The position numbers were made by a program, and so were the translations under genes. 36,731 bases of DNA from Burkholderiaceae bacterium (GTDB lineage Bacteria; Pseudomonadota; Gammaproteobacteria; Burkholderiales; Burkholderiaceae_B), in contig JAFMCG010000008.1 in assembly GCA_017857895.1 (NCBI GenBank), forward strand, positions 1-36,731. The letters run 5' to 3'. The first letter of the stretch is position 1, and each line of letters starts with the position of its first letter. The notes under the pieces were generated by a model. That model saw only the letters and a program-made list of their open reading frames with translations. It made no database searches and was not told the origin of the DNA. Of this stretch, positions 16,584 through 26,035 are shown piece by piece.

Positions 16584-19046
16584 CCCCAAGTCTAACCAAA
16601 CGCGCCGCATACCCGGATCATCAGGATCCGGGTCGTTGACCATCCCCAAGCCCACCATTAACGACAACATGGGGCGATTGTTGGCCAACACCAAACCTTC
16701 GATATAGGCCAAGCCTTGCTGGCGCGCCGCCTCAATTAAGCTCGTCATCAAACGTCTACCCAAGCCACGCGCCTGCCACACATCAGCAATCACAAGCGCG
16801 TATTCCGCCCCCAGGCCATCAGGGTTGCGCAAATAATGCGCCAACCCAATGATGGTCTGGGGGCGGTCCTGGTGATCACGATCCAAAGACTCAATGGTCG
16901 CGACCAAGGCGAGCTCTCGGTGGTAATCGACTTGGGTGTAGCGCGCCAACATGCGCGGTGTTAATTCACGCATCATCGACACAAACCGCATGTACCGCGC
17001 CTGTGCAGACAAGAGCCGCGTGAAGTCTTGCAAGGCCTGTGCGTCATCGGGTCGGATCGGGCGCAGCACACCCTCTTGACCATCAGGCAGCGGCAAACGT
17101 TGAACCCATTGGCGTGGATAGGGGTGAATTGCCATGTGCGGGTAACCCCCAAGGGCCGGGTCTGCGATGGCGCTCGTTGGATCCAACGTCACCGACAAGC
17201 CAGCGACTTTAAGCCGATCATGCCGAATGACAATCGGATCAAGTCTGAGCGCCAAAACAGCGGGACACTCGCTCACCAAGTCTGAAATGAGTTCGAGCGC
17301 AATCAACAATTGCTTGAACACGGCGTTTGAAAAGTGCTCGCGCGGCAATTTTTGCCAAAACTGGCTGCGTTGAACCATGCGTTTGGCCAAAAAATAATTC
17401 AACGGCACCAGGTCAGCGCCAGCTTGGTCAGGCGAAAAGACACCCAAAACGCCACCCGCACCGAACCGAATAACCGGCCCAAAGCGGGCATCGCGCGTGA
17501 CGCTAATTGAGGACGGCACCTCGAGCACTGACAAAGCCTCATCGCCCAAGGTGGCGTCTACACCCATCGCCTGCAAAGGCTGCAGTGGCACATGAAACGC
17601 GGCTAGCAACGCCCAAGCGTCTGGCCCATCTAGCTGTGTTTTACCGGCGTCTTGCCAGTGTTGAATAAGGCGACGCGTTTGTTCTAAATCGGGCTTCTTG
17701 TGGTCAGGCTCTGTGGGCTGGATCTGCAACAAAAGCTGCTGGTTATAGTGGTAGCGCGCCAAAATACCAAAAGCATTGGCGGCAGATTCTGGGGTGCGAA
17801 AGGCCGAAGCACCCGCATCGTCAAGCACGCGACGGATGGATCGCATGTCCGCATCACCCATAAAGCACGTTACCACCGGCTTGGCGGCTTTGGGAGCGAG
17901 TTGCGCCAGTAAAGTGGCCACCGCTTTAAAGTCGGTGCGCCGGTCTGGGGCAAGCATCACCAACACACCGTCGACCTCATCATCAGCAATCAGCGCGCTC
18001 ATGATGTCATTGAGTAACGATGCCGTTAAGGGTTGGTGTGTCACCACAGGGTTGAGCGCTAACGCGCCTGGCTCAAGCAGCTTGCCCAAGCGGCGACGAG
18101 TCGCAGCCCCAAGGACGGCTTTTTCAATCGGGCCACCTTCAACGGCCAAATCTAAGGCCAACTGGGCTGGGCCCTCGCCATTGGCAAACACCGCCACGCG
18201 CCGCCCTACTGGGCGGCGACTGTAGCCAAACACTTTGATCGCCGAGAACAGCTGAATAAAGTAGGTCACACGCACCACACCAGCCCGCCGCAAGGCCGCA
18301 TCAAAAGCCAAATCGGCCATCAAGGGCTCGTTGGCTGCGCCCGAACGCAGCACGACCACGGGTTTGATACTGGCCGCAGCCCTTATGGCACTCATGAATT
18401 CCCGACCCGAGCCGATATCCTCTAAATAAATAGCGATGCTGTCAGTGCGTGGATCACCGGCCAAATAGTCGAGTACTGCTGGCAATCGGGTGATGCCTTC
18501 ATTACCCAAGGCGATTGCTGTCGAAAACCCAATGTGCACATCATCAGCCCAATCCATGACCCCAGCCATGACGGTACGCGATTGGGCCACCAATGCCGCT
18601 CGGCCAGCGCGCGCTAGTAAAGGGTGCTGACTGAGATTGAGACCCAAGTGAGGGCGCTGCAACCCGAACGAAAAAGGGCCCAGCAAAGCGCACTGGTGTT
18701 CGCGTGCCCAGGTGTTACAAAACCCACGCGTTCGGGCTGGGTTTGGATCAACCACATCGTGCGCCATCACGATCATGGCGCACGGTCGATACGGTGCCAC
18801 GGCTGCCAAGGTTGACTCAATGAGTAACGGCGGCACTGCAATAACAACCAATTCGACCCGTTCGGTGGCGGCAACACCCGTGAGTTTTTCGGGCACAGTG
18901 GGGGCCTGCCCACTTTCGAACGCCACCGCTGTGCTGCGCGCGCGCAGCCCTGAAGGCAAGGCTTGAAACAACGGCAACACACGATCACTGACCACCAACA
19001 AACTACGCGGTTGAAACAACGGATCAAGGGCGTGGCGAAACATCAT
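16569..19046 (-). CDS. PatZ-like acyl-CoA synthetase (NDP-forming) / GNAT acetyltransferase fusion
   Basis: This protein of about 825 residues matches the layout of PatZ/YfiQ protein lysine acetyltransferases: a CoA-binding Rossmann domain (residues 1-120), a ligase-like domain (to about 450), an ATP-grasp region and a C-terminal GNAT domain from about 665 with the acetyl-CoA motif ARGLGRRLM. The ligase-like part lacks the usual active-site histidine segment, as in other Pat proteins. The ATP-grasp region appears about 60 residues short: it goes from LQAMG almost directly to RDARFGPVIRFGAGG, skipping the part with the conserved Lys and HKSDVGG. It may therefore be purely regulatory. The ATG at 19046 is chosen; a TTG at 19058 is possible. 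Confidence 0.8.
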   Translation of the reverse strand: MMFRHALDPLFQPRSLLVVSDRVLPLFQALPSGLRARSTAVAFESGQAPTVPEKLTGVAATERVELVVIAVPPLLIESTLAAVAPYRPCAMIVMAHDVVDPNPARTRGFCNTWAREHQCALLGPFSFGLQRPHLGLNLSQHPLLARAGRAALVAQSRTVMAGVMDWADDVHIGFSTAIALGNEGITRLPAVLDYLAGDPRTDSIAIYLEDIGSGREFMSAIRAAASIKPVVVLRSGAANEPLMADLAFDAALRRAGVVRVTYFIQLFSAIKVFGYSRRPVGRRVAVFANGEGPAQLALDLAVEGGPIEKAVLGAATRRRLGKLLEPGALALNPVVTHQPLTASLLNDIMSALIADDEVDGVLVMLAPDRRTDFKAVATLLAQLAPKAAKPVVTCFMGDADMRSIRRVLDDAGASAFRTPESAANAFGILARYHYNQQLLLQIQPTEPDHKKPDLEQTRRLIQHWQDAGKTQLDGPDAWALLAAFHVPLQPLQAMGVDATLGDEALSVLEVPSSISVTRDARFGPVIRFGAGGVLGVFSPDQAGADLVPLNYFLAKRMVQRSQFWQKLPREHFSNAVFKQLLIALELISDLVSECPAVLALRLDPIVIRHDRLKVAGLSVTLDPTSAIADPALGGYPHMAIHPYPRQWVQRLPLPDGQEGVLRPIRPDDAQALQDFTRLLSAQARYMRFVSMMRELTPRMLARYTQVDYHRELALVATIESLDRDHQDRPQTIIGLAHYLRNPDGLGAEYALVIADVWQARGLGRRLMTSLIEAARQQGLAYIEGLVLANNRPMLSLMVGLGMVNDPDPDDPGMRRVWLDLGLARR

Positions 19047-19158
19047 CTGGTGGCCCAATGAGACAGCGGCTGATCTGGCTCTAAAATAACAACTTATTTC
19101 ATCGTAGCAAACTAATGCTGCGCCACAACTGTTTTATCGTGTCGTCACTCAAAGAGCC

Positions 19159-20565
19159 ATGACCCAATCACCTGCCACTCGCGTCCGTACCCGCTTCGCC
19201 CCTTCACCAACCGGCTTTCTACACCTTGGAGGCGCTCGCACCGCGCTTTATGCTTGGGCCTATGCCAAACACCATCAGGGCGACTTTGTGCTGCGTATTG
19301 AAGACACTGATTTAGAGCGCTCAACACCTGAAGCTGTGCAAGCCATTCTCGATGGCATGGCCTGGCTTGGGCTGACACCCGACGAAGGCCCTTTCTATCA
19401 AATGCAACACATGACGCGCTATAAAGCCGTCATCACCCAGATGTTGGCCGATGGCACGGCTTACCACTGCTACAGCACGCCTGAAGAAGTCAATGCGATG
19501 CGCGAGCGTGCCCGCGAGCTGGGCTTAAAACCAAAATACGATGGCACATGGCGCCCCGAGCTCGGTAAAACACTGCCAGTCGTGCCAGCCAACCAAGCCC
19601 CCGTGGTGCGCTTTAAGAACCCCTTGAGTGGTGCCACGCAATGGCACGACATGGTCAAAGGCCCAATCAGCATCAACAATGAAGAGCTTGACGACCTGAT
19701 CATCGCACGCCCAGACGGCACACCCACTTACAACTTTTGTGTGGTGGTCGATGACTGGGACATGAACATCACCCATGTCTTGCGCGGTGACGACCACGTC
19801 AACAACACGCCCCGCCAAATCAACATCCTAAAGGCCTTAAACGCCCCACTACCCGAATATGGCCATCTGCCAATGATTCTTGGCCCCGACGGCGAGAAAC
19901 TCTCCAAGCGCCACGGTGCGGTCAGCGTCATGGCTTACGAGCAAGAGGGTTACTTGGCTGAGGCCATGATCAATTACCTGGCGCGCTTGGGCTGGAGCCA
20001 TGGCGACGAAGAGATTTTCTCGCGCGAGCAGCTCGTTCAATGGTTTGATTCAAACAGTTTGTCGAAATCAGCCTCGCAATGGGATCCCAAGAAACTCAAC
20101 TGGGTCAATGCGCATTACATCAAAGCCGCTGACAACCACTGGTTGGCAGACGCCATTAGCCCACGCCTAGTGGCGCTGGGCGCTGACCCGCTGAAGATCG
20201 ACTTGCCCCAAGCCGTCGAATTACTCAAAGACCGTTGCGAAACGCTGGTCCAACTCACAGAGGCCAGTCTACTTTTTTGCGGGGCGCCTGTCGCACCTGA
20301 TCCTGAACTCGTGGCCAAGCACATCAATGATGAGGTCAGGCGTGCGGTGGCTGACTTTACGCAAGAGGCTACCGAGGTTCAGTGGCAACGCCAAGCCATT
20401 GGTGCTTTGATCAAGTCAGTTCTGGCGCAACACCAGATGAAAATGCCACAGTTGGCCATTCCATTGCGCTTGATCGTGGCTGGCACCACACAAACCCCCG
20501 CCATTGATGCGGTGCTTGAAATCATGGGCCGCGAGGCTGTTTTAAAGAGACTGCGGTCTTTTTAG
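19159..20565 (+). CDS. gltX: Glutamyl-tRNA synthetase
   Basis: This 468-residue class I enzyme charges tRNA-Glu. The HIGH motif is HLGG (residues 22-25, in [15 protein letters not shown]) and the KMSKS motif is KLSKR (247-251, in GEKLSKRHG). The segment [21 protein letters not shown] is typical. Whether it is discriminating cannot be judged. It starts at ATG 19159 after AAAGAG. It is divergent from the PatZ-like gene; an AAATAA/TTATTT inverted repeat (19084-19099) lies in the gap. Confidence 0.95.
   Translation: MTQSPATRVRTRFAPSPTGFLHLGGARTALYAWAYAKHHQGDFVLRIEDTDLERSTPEAVQAILDGMAWLGLTPDEGPFYQMQHMTRYKAVITQMLADGTAYHCYSTPEEVNAMRERARELGLKPKYDGTWRPELGKTLPVVPANQAPVVRFKNPLSGATQWHDMVKGPISINNEELDDLIIARPDGTPTYNFCVVVDDWDMNITHVLRGDDHVNNTPRQINILKALNAPLPEYGHLPMILGPDGEKLSKRHGAVSVMAYEQEGYLAEAMINYLARLGWSHGDEEIFSREQLVQWFDSNSLSKSASQWDPKKLNWVNAHYIKAADNHWLADAISPRLVALGADPLKIDLPQAVELLKDRCETLVQLTEASLLFCGAPVAPDPELVAKHINDEVRRAVADFTQEATEVQWQRQAIGALIKSVLAQHQMKMPQLAIPLRLIVAGTTQTPAIDAVLEIMGREAVLKRLRSF
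20544..20563 (+). terminator. Possible weak terminator at the gltX stop
   Basis: AAAGAGAC (20544-20551) can pair with GTCTTTTT (20556-20563), with one G-U, around TGCG; the T-run is part of the stem and of the gltX stop region. The stem is AT-rich, so efficiency may be low. Confidence 0.35.
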
Positions 20566-20633
20566 GACTAGGTCAGCAACCCTCAAAATATAAAGCAGTC
20601 TTTTGGGCCACCGATTATCCCTTTCTGAGTCGT

Positions 20634-20655
20634 CTCACGTTTCGTGAGCGCTCAC
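20634..20655. repeat. Overlapping palindromes (CTCACG-CGTGAG-CTCAC)
   Basis: CTCACG (20634-20639) pairs with CGTGAG (20643-20648), and the same middle arm is part of the perfect 12-bp palindrome GTGAGCGCTCAC (20644-20655). The two pairings exclude each other. Function is unknown; a palindromic operator or a gltX 3' end structure are options. Confidence 0.35.
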
Positions 20656-20671
20656 ACCTGCCACAACCCTG

Positions 20672-20693
20672 AAATGCAAGCACGCATTTTTTT
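20672..20693 (+). terminator. Possible gltX terminator
   Basis: AAATGC (20672-20677) pairs with GCATTT (20684-20689) around AAGCAC, followed by TTTT. The stem is short and AT-rich, but the position about 110 bases after gltX fits a terminator. Confidence 0.45.
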
Positions 20694-20849
20694 ATGGTGG
20701 GGATCGTGGCAAGAACCACACAACTTTAACCATCGACGACGATTTTGACATCACGGGCTGGCTTAAGACATGCCTTTGGCTACCGTCTTTTTAAGGTTTT
20801 TGTTGATCATAATCTAGGGTTTGCCCGAATTTTTTTGGCCAGATTTGTC

Positions 20850-20878
20850 TTGCTCGGATCGAACTAAGACACTAGAAT
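20850..20878 (+). promoter_or_regulatory. Likely sigma-70 promoter of nrdAB
   Basis: A -35 TTGCTC (20850-20855) and a -10 TAGAAT (20873-20878) are separated by exactly 17 bp. The -10 lies inside the first NrdR-box-like site. Transcription would start near 20885, giving a leader of about 100 bases before the nrdA ATG. Confidence 0.55.
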
Positions 20879-20884
20879 TTGTGC
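20869..20884 (+). promoter_or_regulatory. NrdR box 1
   Basis: ACACTAGAATTTGTGC resembles the known NrdR box (ACACwAtATnTwGTGT-like palindrome). It covers the -10 of the predicted nrdAB promoter, so NrdR binding would block RNA polymerase. Its partner lies 31 bp downstream. Confidence 0.7.
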
Positions 20885-20899
20885 TTAAAGCATTTCTAA

Positions 20900-20915
20900 G
20901 CACTACATCTTGTGT
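20900..20915 (+). promoter_or_regulatory. NrdR box 2
   Basis: GCACTACATCTTGTGT resembles the NrdR box and begins 31 bp after box 1, about three helical turns, the usual spacing for cooperative NrdR binding. The facing ends of the two boxes also form an inverted repeat, GTGCTTA (20881-20887) with TAAGCAC (20897-20903). Confidence 0.7.
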
Positions 20916-20986
20916 TTAGACACCAAATTCTATGATCCCGATTATTGACAAATACACGGGGTCTCATGTCTCTAGCAGGAGCCGCC

Positions 20987-23890
20987 ATGCAAGTCACTAG
21001 CACCGTAAAACCCACTTCAGAACAAGTACCCGTTGGGCAAACCGCTGACGTCCAGCCTAAGCCTAGCCAATGGTCAAACTACAACATTATTCGCCGTAAC
21101 GGCGCGGTCGTTAACTTCGAACCGAGCAAAATCGGGATTGCGATGACCAAGGCCTTTTTGGCTGTTAACGGCGGTCAAGGTGCCGCCTCAGCTCGCGTGC
21201 GCGAGTTGGTTGAGCAGTTGACTGGCCAAGTGGTGGGCTCGTTGGTTCGCAGCCGACCAAACGGTGGCACGTTTCACATCGAAGACATTCAAGATGCTGC
21301 CGAACTGGCGCTGATGCGCTCAGGCGAGCACGATGTGGCTCGGTCGTACGTCTTATATAGAGAGCGTCGCTCACAAGAGCGTGCCCAAGCCGGACAAGCC
21401 GCCTCACCTGCGACCGAGCACTCTATTACGATTAAGGAAAATGGCGTGTCCAAGCCATTGGACTTGGCCAAGCTCAAAGCAACGATCGAAGGCGCTGGCG
21501 TTGGCCTAGAAGAGTTCGTCGACACCGACTTGATTTTGAAAGAAACACTCAAGAATCTCTACGACGGTGTACCCATTGAAGAGGTCTATAAGTCAGCCAT
21601 CCTCGCAGCTCGGGTTCAAGTTGAAAAAGATCCCGCCTACAGCCGAGCAACCGCGCGCTTGTTGTTGCACTCAATTCGCAAAGAAGTACTTGAGCAAGAG
21701 GTCTCACAAGACGCGATGGTCACTGAGTACGCCAACTACTTTCCCAAGTTCATCAAGAAAGGGATCGAGGGCGGTTTGTTGAATCCTGAACTCGGCCAAT
21801 ACGATTTGAAACGCCTAGGCCTGGCTTTGGATGCTAAGCGTGACTTGCAATTTGACTACCTTGGGCTGCAAACACTGTATGACCGTTACTTTCTACACCT
21901 GAAAGGTCAGCGCATTGAACTGCCACAAGTGTTCTTCATGCGTGTGGCCATGGGTCTGGCATTGAGAGAAGTTAATCGCGAGGAACGTGCGGTTGAGTTC
22001 TACGAGATCCTATCGTCGTTTGACTTCATGAGCTCCACGCCAACACTATTTAACTCTGGCACTTTGCACTCACAACTGTCGTCTTGCTATCTCTCGACCG
22101 TTGAAGATGATCTCGATGGGATCTACGAAGCCATCAAAGAAAATGCCTTGCTCGCCAAGTATGCCGGTGGCTTGGGTAATGATTGGACGCCAGTGCGCGC
22201 CATGCGCAGCCACATCAAAGGCACCAATGGTGAAAGTCAAGGCGTTGTTCCATTTTTGAAGGTCGTCAACGACACGGCTGTTGCTGTGAACCAAGGCGGT
22301 AAGCGTAAGGGCGCGGTGTGTTGCTACCTCGAGACGTGGCACTTGGACATTGAAGAGTTTCTTGATTTGCGTAAAAACACCGGTGATGAGCGTCGCCGCA
22401 CGCACGACATGAACACCGCCAACTGGATCCCTGACCTTTTCATGAAGCGTGTCATGCAGGCTGGTGACTGGACCTTGTTTTCGCCATCAGACTGCCCTGA
22501 CCTGCACGACAAAGTTGGCCAAGCATTTGAAGAGGCCTACGTTGGTTATGAAGCGAAAACCATCAGCGGTGAAATCACGCTCTTTAAAACGATGCCAGCA
22601 CTCACGTTGTGGCGCCGCATGTTGTCCATGTTGTTTGAAACCGGCCATCCTTGGATCACTTTCAAAGACCCTTGCAACATTCGCTCACCGCAGCAACACG
22701 TGGGTGTGGTTCACAGCTCGAACCTCTGCACTGAGATCACCCTAAACACCAACGACTCTGAAATCGCAGTATGTAACTTGGGCTCTGTTAACTTGGTTGC
22801 CCACTTGACCGAGCAGGCCGATGGCAGCTTGCTACTCGATCACGACAAGTTAGAGAAGACCATCAACATCGCCATGCGCATGCTTGATAACGTGATCGAT
22901 ATCAACTATTACGCCGTGGACAAAGCACGCAACTCAAACCTGCGTCACCGCCCAGTCGGTTTGGGCATCATGGGTTTCCAAGATTGCTTGCACATGATGC
23001 GCATTCCTTACGCCTCCAATGATGCGGTTGAGTTTTCTGATCGATCAATGGAAGCGGTGTGCTATTTTGCGTACGCCGCATCAAGCAAATTGGCTGCCGA
23101 GCGCGGTGCATACGCGTCATACGATGGTTCACTTTGGTCGCGTGGCATCTTGCCGCAAGACTCGGTGGCCATGTTGCGCGAACACCGTGGTGGGTACGTT
23201 GAAGTCGACGATTCGAGCACGTTAGATTGGGATTCGTTGCGTGCACGCATCAAACAACATGGTATGCGTAACTCAAATTGCGTTGCAATCGCCCCAACCG
23301 CAACAATTTCAAATATCATCGGTGTGTCTGCATGCATTGAGCCTACTTATCAAAACTTGTACGTTAAATCAAACCTATCCGGCGAGTTCACTGTGGTTAA
23401 TCAAAACCTAGTGAGAGATCTCAAGAAGCTGGGCCTCTGGGACGAAGTCATGGTCGCTGACCTGAAATACTTCGACGGCAGTCTATCCAAAATCGATAGG
23501 ATCCCCAGTGCGCTACGCACGCTTTATGCCACCGCCTTTGAAGTTGATACCACTTGGATCGTGGAATGTGCGTCACGTCGCCAAAAGTGGATCGATCAAG
23601 CGCAATCGCTAAACATATACATGGCAGGTGCTTCCGGTAAAAAACTTGACGACACTTATAAGTTAGCGTGGTTACGTGGTCTAAAGACCACCTACTACCT
23701 GCGCACGCTCGGTGCCACAAGTGCAGAAAAGTCCACCGGCCAAGGTGGCGAGTTAAATGCGGTTAGTAGTGGTGCTGTCGGTGGTGTTGCTGCCGCGAGC
23801 CCAACACTGCCTGAAGCTGAAATCGTTGGTGTTGCTTGCACGATGAGACCTGGGGATCCCGGTTTCGAAGAGTGCGAAGCCTGCCAATAA
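20987..23890 (+). CDS. nrdA: Ribonucleoside-diphosphate reductase class Ia, alpha subunit
   Basis: This subunit of about 967 residues reduces ribonucleoside diphosphates to deoxy forms using a thiyl radical. Two ATP-cone domains occupy the N-terminus, one beginning [19 protein letters not shown] and a second around [15 protein letters not shown]. The catalytic cysteines are Cys367 (SSCYLS), the radical Cys581 with Glu583 (NLCTEI) and Cys596 ([10 protein letters not shown]). The C-terminal redox pair is ECEACQ (Cys963, Cys966). I chose ATG 20987 because AGGAG lies five bases upstream; ATG 20966 and TTG 20945 have no such site. nrdB follows by 20 bases. Two NrdR-like boxes precede it. Confidence 0.95.
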   Translation: MQVTSTVKPTSEQVPVGQTADVQPKPSQWSNYNIIRRNGAVVNFEPSKIGIAMTKAFLAVNGGQGAASARVRELVEQLTGQVVGSLVRSRPNGGTFHIEDIQDAAELALMRSGEHDVARSYVLYRERRSQERAQAGQAASPATEHSITIKENGVSKPLDLAKLKATIEGAGVGLEEFVDTDLILKETLKNLYDGVPIEEVYKSAILAARVQVEKDPAYSRATARLLLHSIRKEVLEQEVSQDAMVTEYANYFPKFIKKGIEGGLLNPELGQYDLKRLGLALDAKRDLQFDYLGLQTLYDRYFLHLKGQRIELPQVFFMRVAMGLALREVNREERAVEFYEILSSFDFMSSTPTLFNSGTLHSQLSSCYLSTVEDDLDGIYEAIKENALLAKYAGGLGNDWTPVRAMRSHIKGTNGESQGVVPFLKVVNDTAVAVNQGGKRKGAVCCYLETWHLDIEEFLDLRKNTGDERRRTHDMNTANWIPDLFMKRVMQAGDWTLFSPSDCPDLHDKVGQAFEEAYVGYEAKTISGEITLFKTMPALTLWRRMLSMLFETGHPWITFKDPCNIRSPQQHVGVVHSSNLCTEITLNTNDSEIAVCNLGSVNLVAHLTEQADGSLLLDHDKLEKTINIAMRMLDNVIDINYYAVDKARNSNLRHRPVGLGIMGFQDCLHMMRIPYASNDAVEFSDRSMEAVCYFAYAASSKLAAERGAYASYDGSLWSRGILPQDSVAMLREHRGGYVEVDDSSTLDWDSLRARIKQHGMRNSNCVAIAPTATISNIIGVSACIEPTYQNLYVKSNLSGEFTVVNQNLVRDLKKLGLWDEVMVADLKYFDGSLSKIDRIPSALRTLYATAFEVDTTWIVECASRRQKWIDQAQSLNIYMAGASGKKLDDTYKLAWLRGLKTTYYLRTLGATSAEKSTGQGGELNAVSSGAVGGVAAASPTLPEAEIVGVACTMRPGDPGFEECEACQ

Positions 23891-23910
23891 GCCAACGAAA
23901 GGAATTTGAT

Positions 23911-25098
23911 ATGTTGAACTGGAACGAAGAAACCATCACGACCCATAAGCCGGCGACAGCGCCAGCGACTGGCATCACATTGATCGACAACGGACTGCGC
24001 GAAGCCACCGGTGTGTTTGGTGATGTCGCCCTCCCAACCCCTGGCGTCACTGAAAGTGAGAGCACCACCAAGGTCGTACAACAACGCGTCAATGTTGCTG
24101 ACAAGCGCATCATCAACGCCAAAACTGACGTCAACCAACTGGTGCCGTTTAAATACAAATGGGCTTGGGAAAAGTACCTGGCCACTTGCGCCAACCACTG
24201 GATGCCGCAAGAGGTCAACATGTCGCGTGATATCGCGTTGTGGAAGAACCCCAATGGCTTGACCGAAGACGAGCGTCGTATTGTCAAACGCAACCTCGGT
24301 TTTTTTGTGACTGCTGACTCGCTGGCAGCGAACAACATCGTCTTGGGCACCTATCGCCACATCACGGCACCTGAGTGCCGTCAATTCTTGCTGCGCCAAG
24401 CCTTTGAAGAAGCCATTCACACACATGCTTATCAGTACATCGTTGAAAGCCTAGACTTGGATCAAGCCGAGATCTTCAATGCTTACAACGAAGTGCCCTC
24501 AATTCGTGCCAAAGACCAGTTCCTGATCCCATTCATTGACGCCATCGCTGATCCAAACTTCAAGACCGGCACGCCAGAAGACGATCAAACGTTATTGCGT
24601 TCTTTGATCGTCTTTGCCTGCCTGATGGAAGGCTTGTTCTTCTACGTTGGTTTCACACAGATTCTTGCACTGGGTCGTCAAAACAAAATGACTGGTGCCG
24701 CAGAGCAGTACATGTACATCCTGCGTGATGAATCGATGCACTGCAATTTTGGTATTGACTTGATCAACACCATTAAGCTGGAAAATCCTCACCTCTGGAC
24801 GCCAGCGTTTCGTGAAGAAATTCGTGAACTCTTTAGCAAGGCCGTTGAGCTTGAGTATGCGTACGCAGAAGACACCATGCCCCGTGGCGTGTTGGGTATG
24901 AACGCAGCCATGTTCAAGTCATACCTGCGCTTTATTGCGAACCGTCGTTGCCAGCAAATTGGCCTTGAGCCATTGTTTGCCCAGGAAGAGAACCCCTTCC
25001 CGTGGATGGCAGAAATGATTGATCTAAAGAAAGAACGTAATTTCTTTGAAACGCGCGTCATCGAGTATCAGACAGGTGGAGCACTGAACTGGGAATAA
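23911..25098 (+). CDS. nrdB: Ribonucleoside-diphosphate reductase class Ia, beta subunit
   Basis: This 395-residue di-iron protein generates the tyrosyl radical passed to NrdA. The segment [13 protein letters not shown] provides an iron-ligand Glu and His and the radical tyrosine at the expected spacing (compare E. coli Glu115, His118, Tyr122). [16 protein letters not shown] provides a second Glu/His ligand pair. The ATG at 23911 has AAAGGAA upstream; an in-frame upstream start would overlap the end of nrdA and is not needed. It forms an operon with nrdA under presumed NrdR control. Confidence 0.95.
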   Translation: MLNWNEETITTHKPATAPATGITLIDNGLREATGVFGDVALPTPGVTESESTTKVVQQRVNVADKRIINAKTDVNQLVPFKYKWAWEKYLATCANHWMPQEVNMSRDIALWKNPNGLTEDERRIVKRNLGFFVTADSLAANNIVLGTYRHITAPECRQFLLRQAFEEAIHTHAYQYIVESLDLDQAEIFNAYNEVPSIRAKDQFLIPFIDAIADPNFKTGTPEDDQTLLRSLIVFACLMEGLFFYVGFTQILALGRQNKMTGAAEQYMYILRDESMHCNFGIDLINTIKLENPHLWTPAFREEIRELFSKAVELEYAYAEDTMPRGVLGMNAAMFKSYLRFIANRRCQQIGLEPLFAQEENPFPWMAEMIDLKKERNFFETRVIEYQTGGALNWE

Positions 25099-25162
25099 TC
25101 ACCTAGGTCAGAGACTCGAAACGCGAGCTATAACAGCGGCCGGCAAACAACTGGCTGCTTGA

Positions 25163-25214
25163 ATGACCACCCTTCGCTGGGGATGCCAAAGCATCCCCAG
25201 CGAAGGGTGGTCAT
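25163..25214. repeat. Perfect 24-bp hairpin downstream of nrdB
   Basis: Bases 25163-25186 and 25191-25214 are perfect reverse complements with only a CAAA loop (25187-25190). The stem is GC-rich (it includes CTGGGGATGC) and starts about 65 bases after nrdB. No T-run follows on either strand, so it is not a standard terminator. A weaker 7-bp hairpin (25135-25159) precedes it. It could protect the nrdAB mRNA 3' end, be a REP-like element, or terminate by another route. Confidence 0.7.
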
Positions 25215-25294
25215 ACCGCATTCGCAGCCTCAATCAATGCTAGCCGGAATCGGCAAAAGTGATTGTGGTTGTGAATAGCGCGAGCCTTGTGGTC

Positions 25295-25341
25295 GACCCA
25301 AAAAGGGCAGTCCTCAAGGCGCGCGTTCCTTGTTTTGGGTC
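25295..25341 (+). promoter_or_regulatory. Structured leader before the H1-like gene
   Basis: GACCCAAAA (25295-25303) pairs with TTTTGGGTC (25333-25341), and directly inside it CAAGG (25315-25319) pairs with CCTTG (25328-25332) around an 8-base loop. The right arms are contiguous, giving 14 bp with one 11-base bulge. It ends 9 bases before the AAAGGAG ribosome site of the H1-like gene, so it could influence its translation. Confidence 0.4.
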
Positions 25342-25363
25342 CCTGAACTAAAGGAGTTAGACA

Positions 25364-25891
25364 ATGGCAACAGCCAAAAAAGTAGCAAAGAAGGCGCCAG
25401 CCAAGAAAGCAGCCGTTAAGAAAGTCGCTGCCAAAAAGGCCCCGGCAAAGAAAGTAGTTGCTAAAAAAGCACCAGCTAAGAAAGCCGCTGCTAAAAAAGT
25501 AGTGGCTAAAAAAGCGCCTGCTAAGAAAGTCGCTGCTAAAAAAGTAGTGGCTAAAAAAGCGCCTGCTAAGAAAGCCGCTGCTAAAAAAGTAGTGGCTAAA
25601 AAAGCGCCTGCTAAGAAAGTCGCTGCTAAAAAAGCGCCTGCTAAGAAAGTCGCTGCTAAAAAAGCAGTTGCTAAAAAAGCGCCTGCTAAAAAAGCAGTTG
25701 CCAAAAAAGCACCTGCTAAGAAAGCACCCGCAAAAAAGGCTGTAAAAAAAAGTCCTAAAAAACCGGCTGCTAAAAAAGCTGCCGTAAGAAAGCCTGCAAC
25801 TACTGCGCCTTCAACCGCTGCCGCACCTGGTGCGAAAACAGCACTGAACCCAGCTGCATCATGGCCTTTCCCAACGGGTGGTCGTCCTTGA
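25364..25891 (+). CDS. Histone H1-like DNA-binding protein
   Basis: This 175-residue protein is almost entirely Lys, Ala, Pro and Val, built from repeats such as [14 protein letters not shown], and should bind DNA like the C-terminal tail of eukaryotic H1, chlamydial Hc2 and Bordetella BpH1. The last residues, [13 protein letters not shown], match a tail I associate with betaproteobacterial members. The DNA contains 45-bp tandem units, so repeat number probably varies between strains. The start has a strong AAAGGAG site, and the gene ends in a strong terminator, indicating high, independent expression. No fixed fold is expected. Confidence 0.85.
   Translation: MATAKKVAKKAPAKKAAVKKVAAKKAPAKKVVAKKAPAKKAAAKKVVAKKAPAKKVAAKKVVAKKAPAKKAAAKKVVAKKAPAKKVAAKKAPAKKVAAKKAVAKKAPAKKAVAKKAPAKKAPAKKAVKKSPKKPAAKKAAVRKPATTAPSTAAAPGAKTALNPAASWPFPTGGRP
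25486..25620 (+). repeat. Three 45-bp tandem repeats in the H1-like gene
   Basis: Units 25486-25530, 25531-25575 and 25576-25620 are identical except for the last base (T or C), which changes Val to Ala in the next codon. Shortened and diverged versions continue to about 25700. Each unit encodes 15 residues of Lys-Ala-Val-Pro repeat. Confidence 0.85.
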
Positions 25892-25920
25892 TCGTTTAAG
25901 GGATCGACTGCTTACCGGTC

Positions 25921-25952
25921 ACCGCCCAGCTTAAGCTGGGCGGTTTTTTTTT
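25921..25952 (+). terminator. Rho-independent terminator of the H1-like gene
   Basis: ACCGCCCAGC (25921-25930) pairs perfectly with GCTGGGCGGT (25935-25944) around TTAA, followed by eight T. It is 30 bases after the H1-like stop codon. Confidence 0.95.
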
Positions 25953-26035
25953 GCGTGCCAGGTTTATACAGATATTTGCTCATGATCGTGCGACAATGAC
26001 GGCATTAAATGACTTTTAACGGTGCGTTGGCTTCA

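Larger units (their letters stand above)
20566..20849. other. Intergenic region between gltX and the nrdA promoter
   Basis: I see no gene. The stretch holds overlapping hairpins at 20634-20655, a terminator-like hairpin at 20672-20693 and AT-rich runs around 20780-20835. A TTGACA lies at about 20744-20749 but no matching -10 follows at normal spacing. Confidence 0.45.

Noticed and set aside
25357-25704. Hydrophobic repeat protein on the minus strand ([10 protein letters not shown]-like)
   Set aside because: It is the mirror of the Lys-Ala repeat gene; the hydrophobic pattern follows from reading AAA/GCN codons in reverse. The plus strand has a ribosome site, terminator and a family-typical tail.
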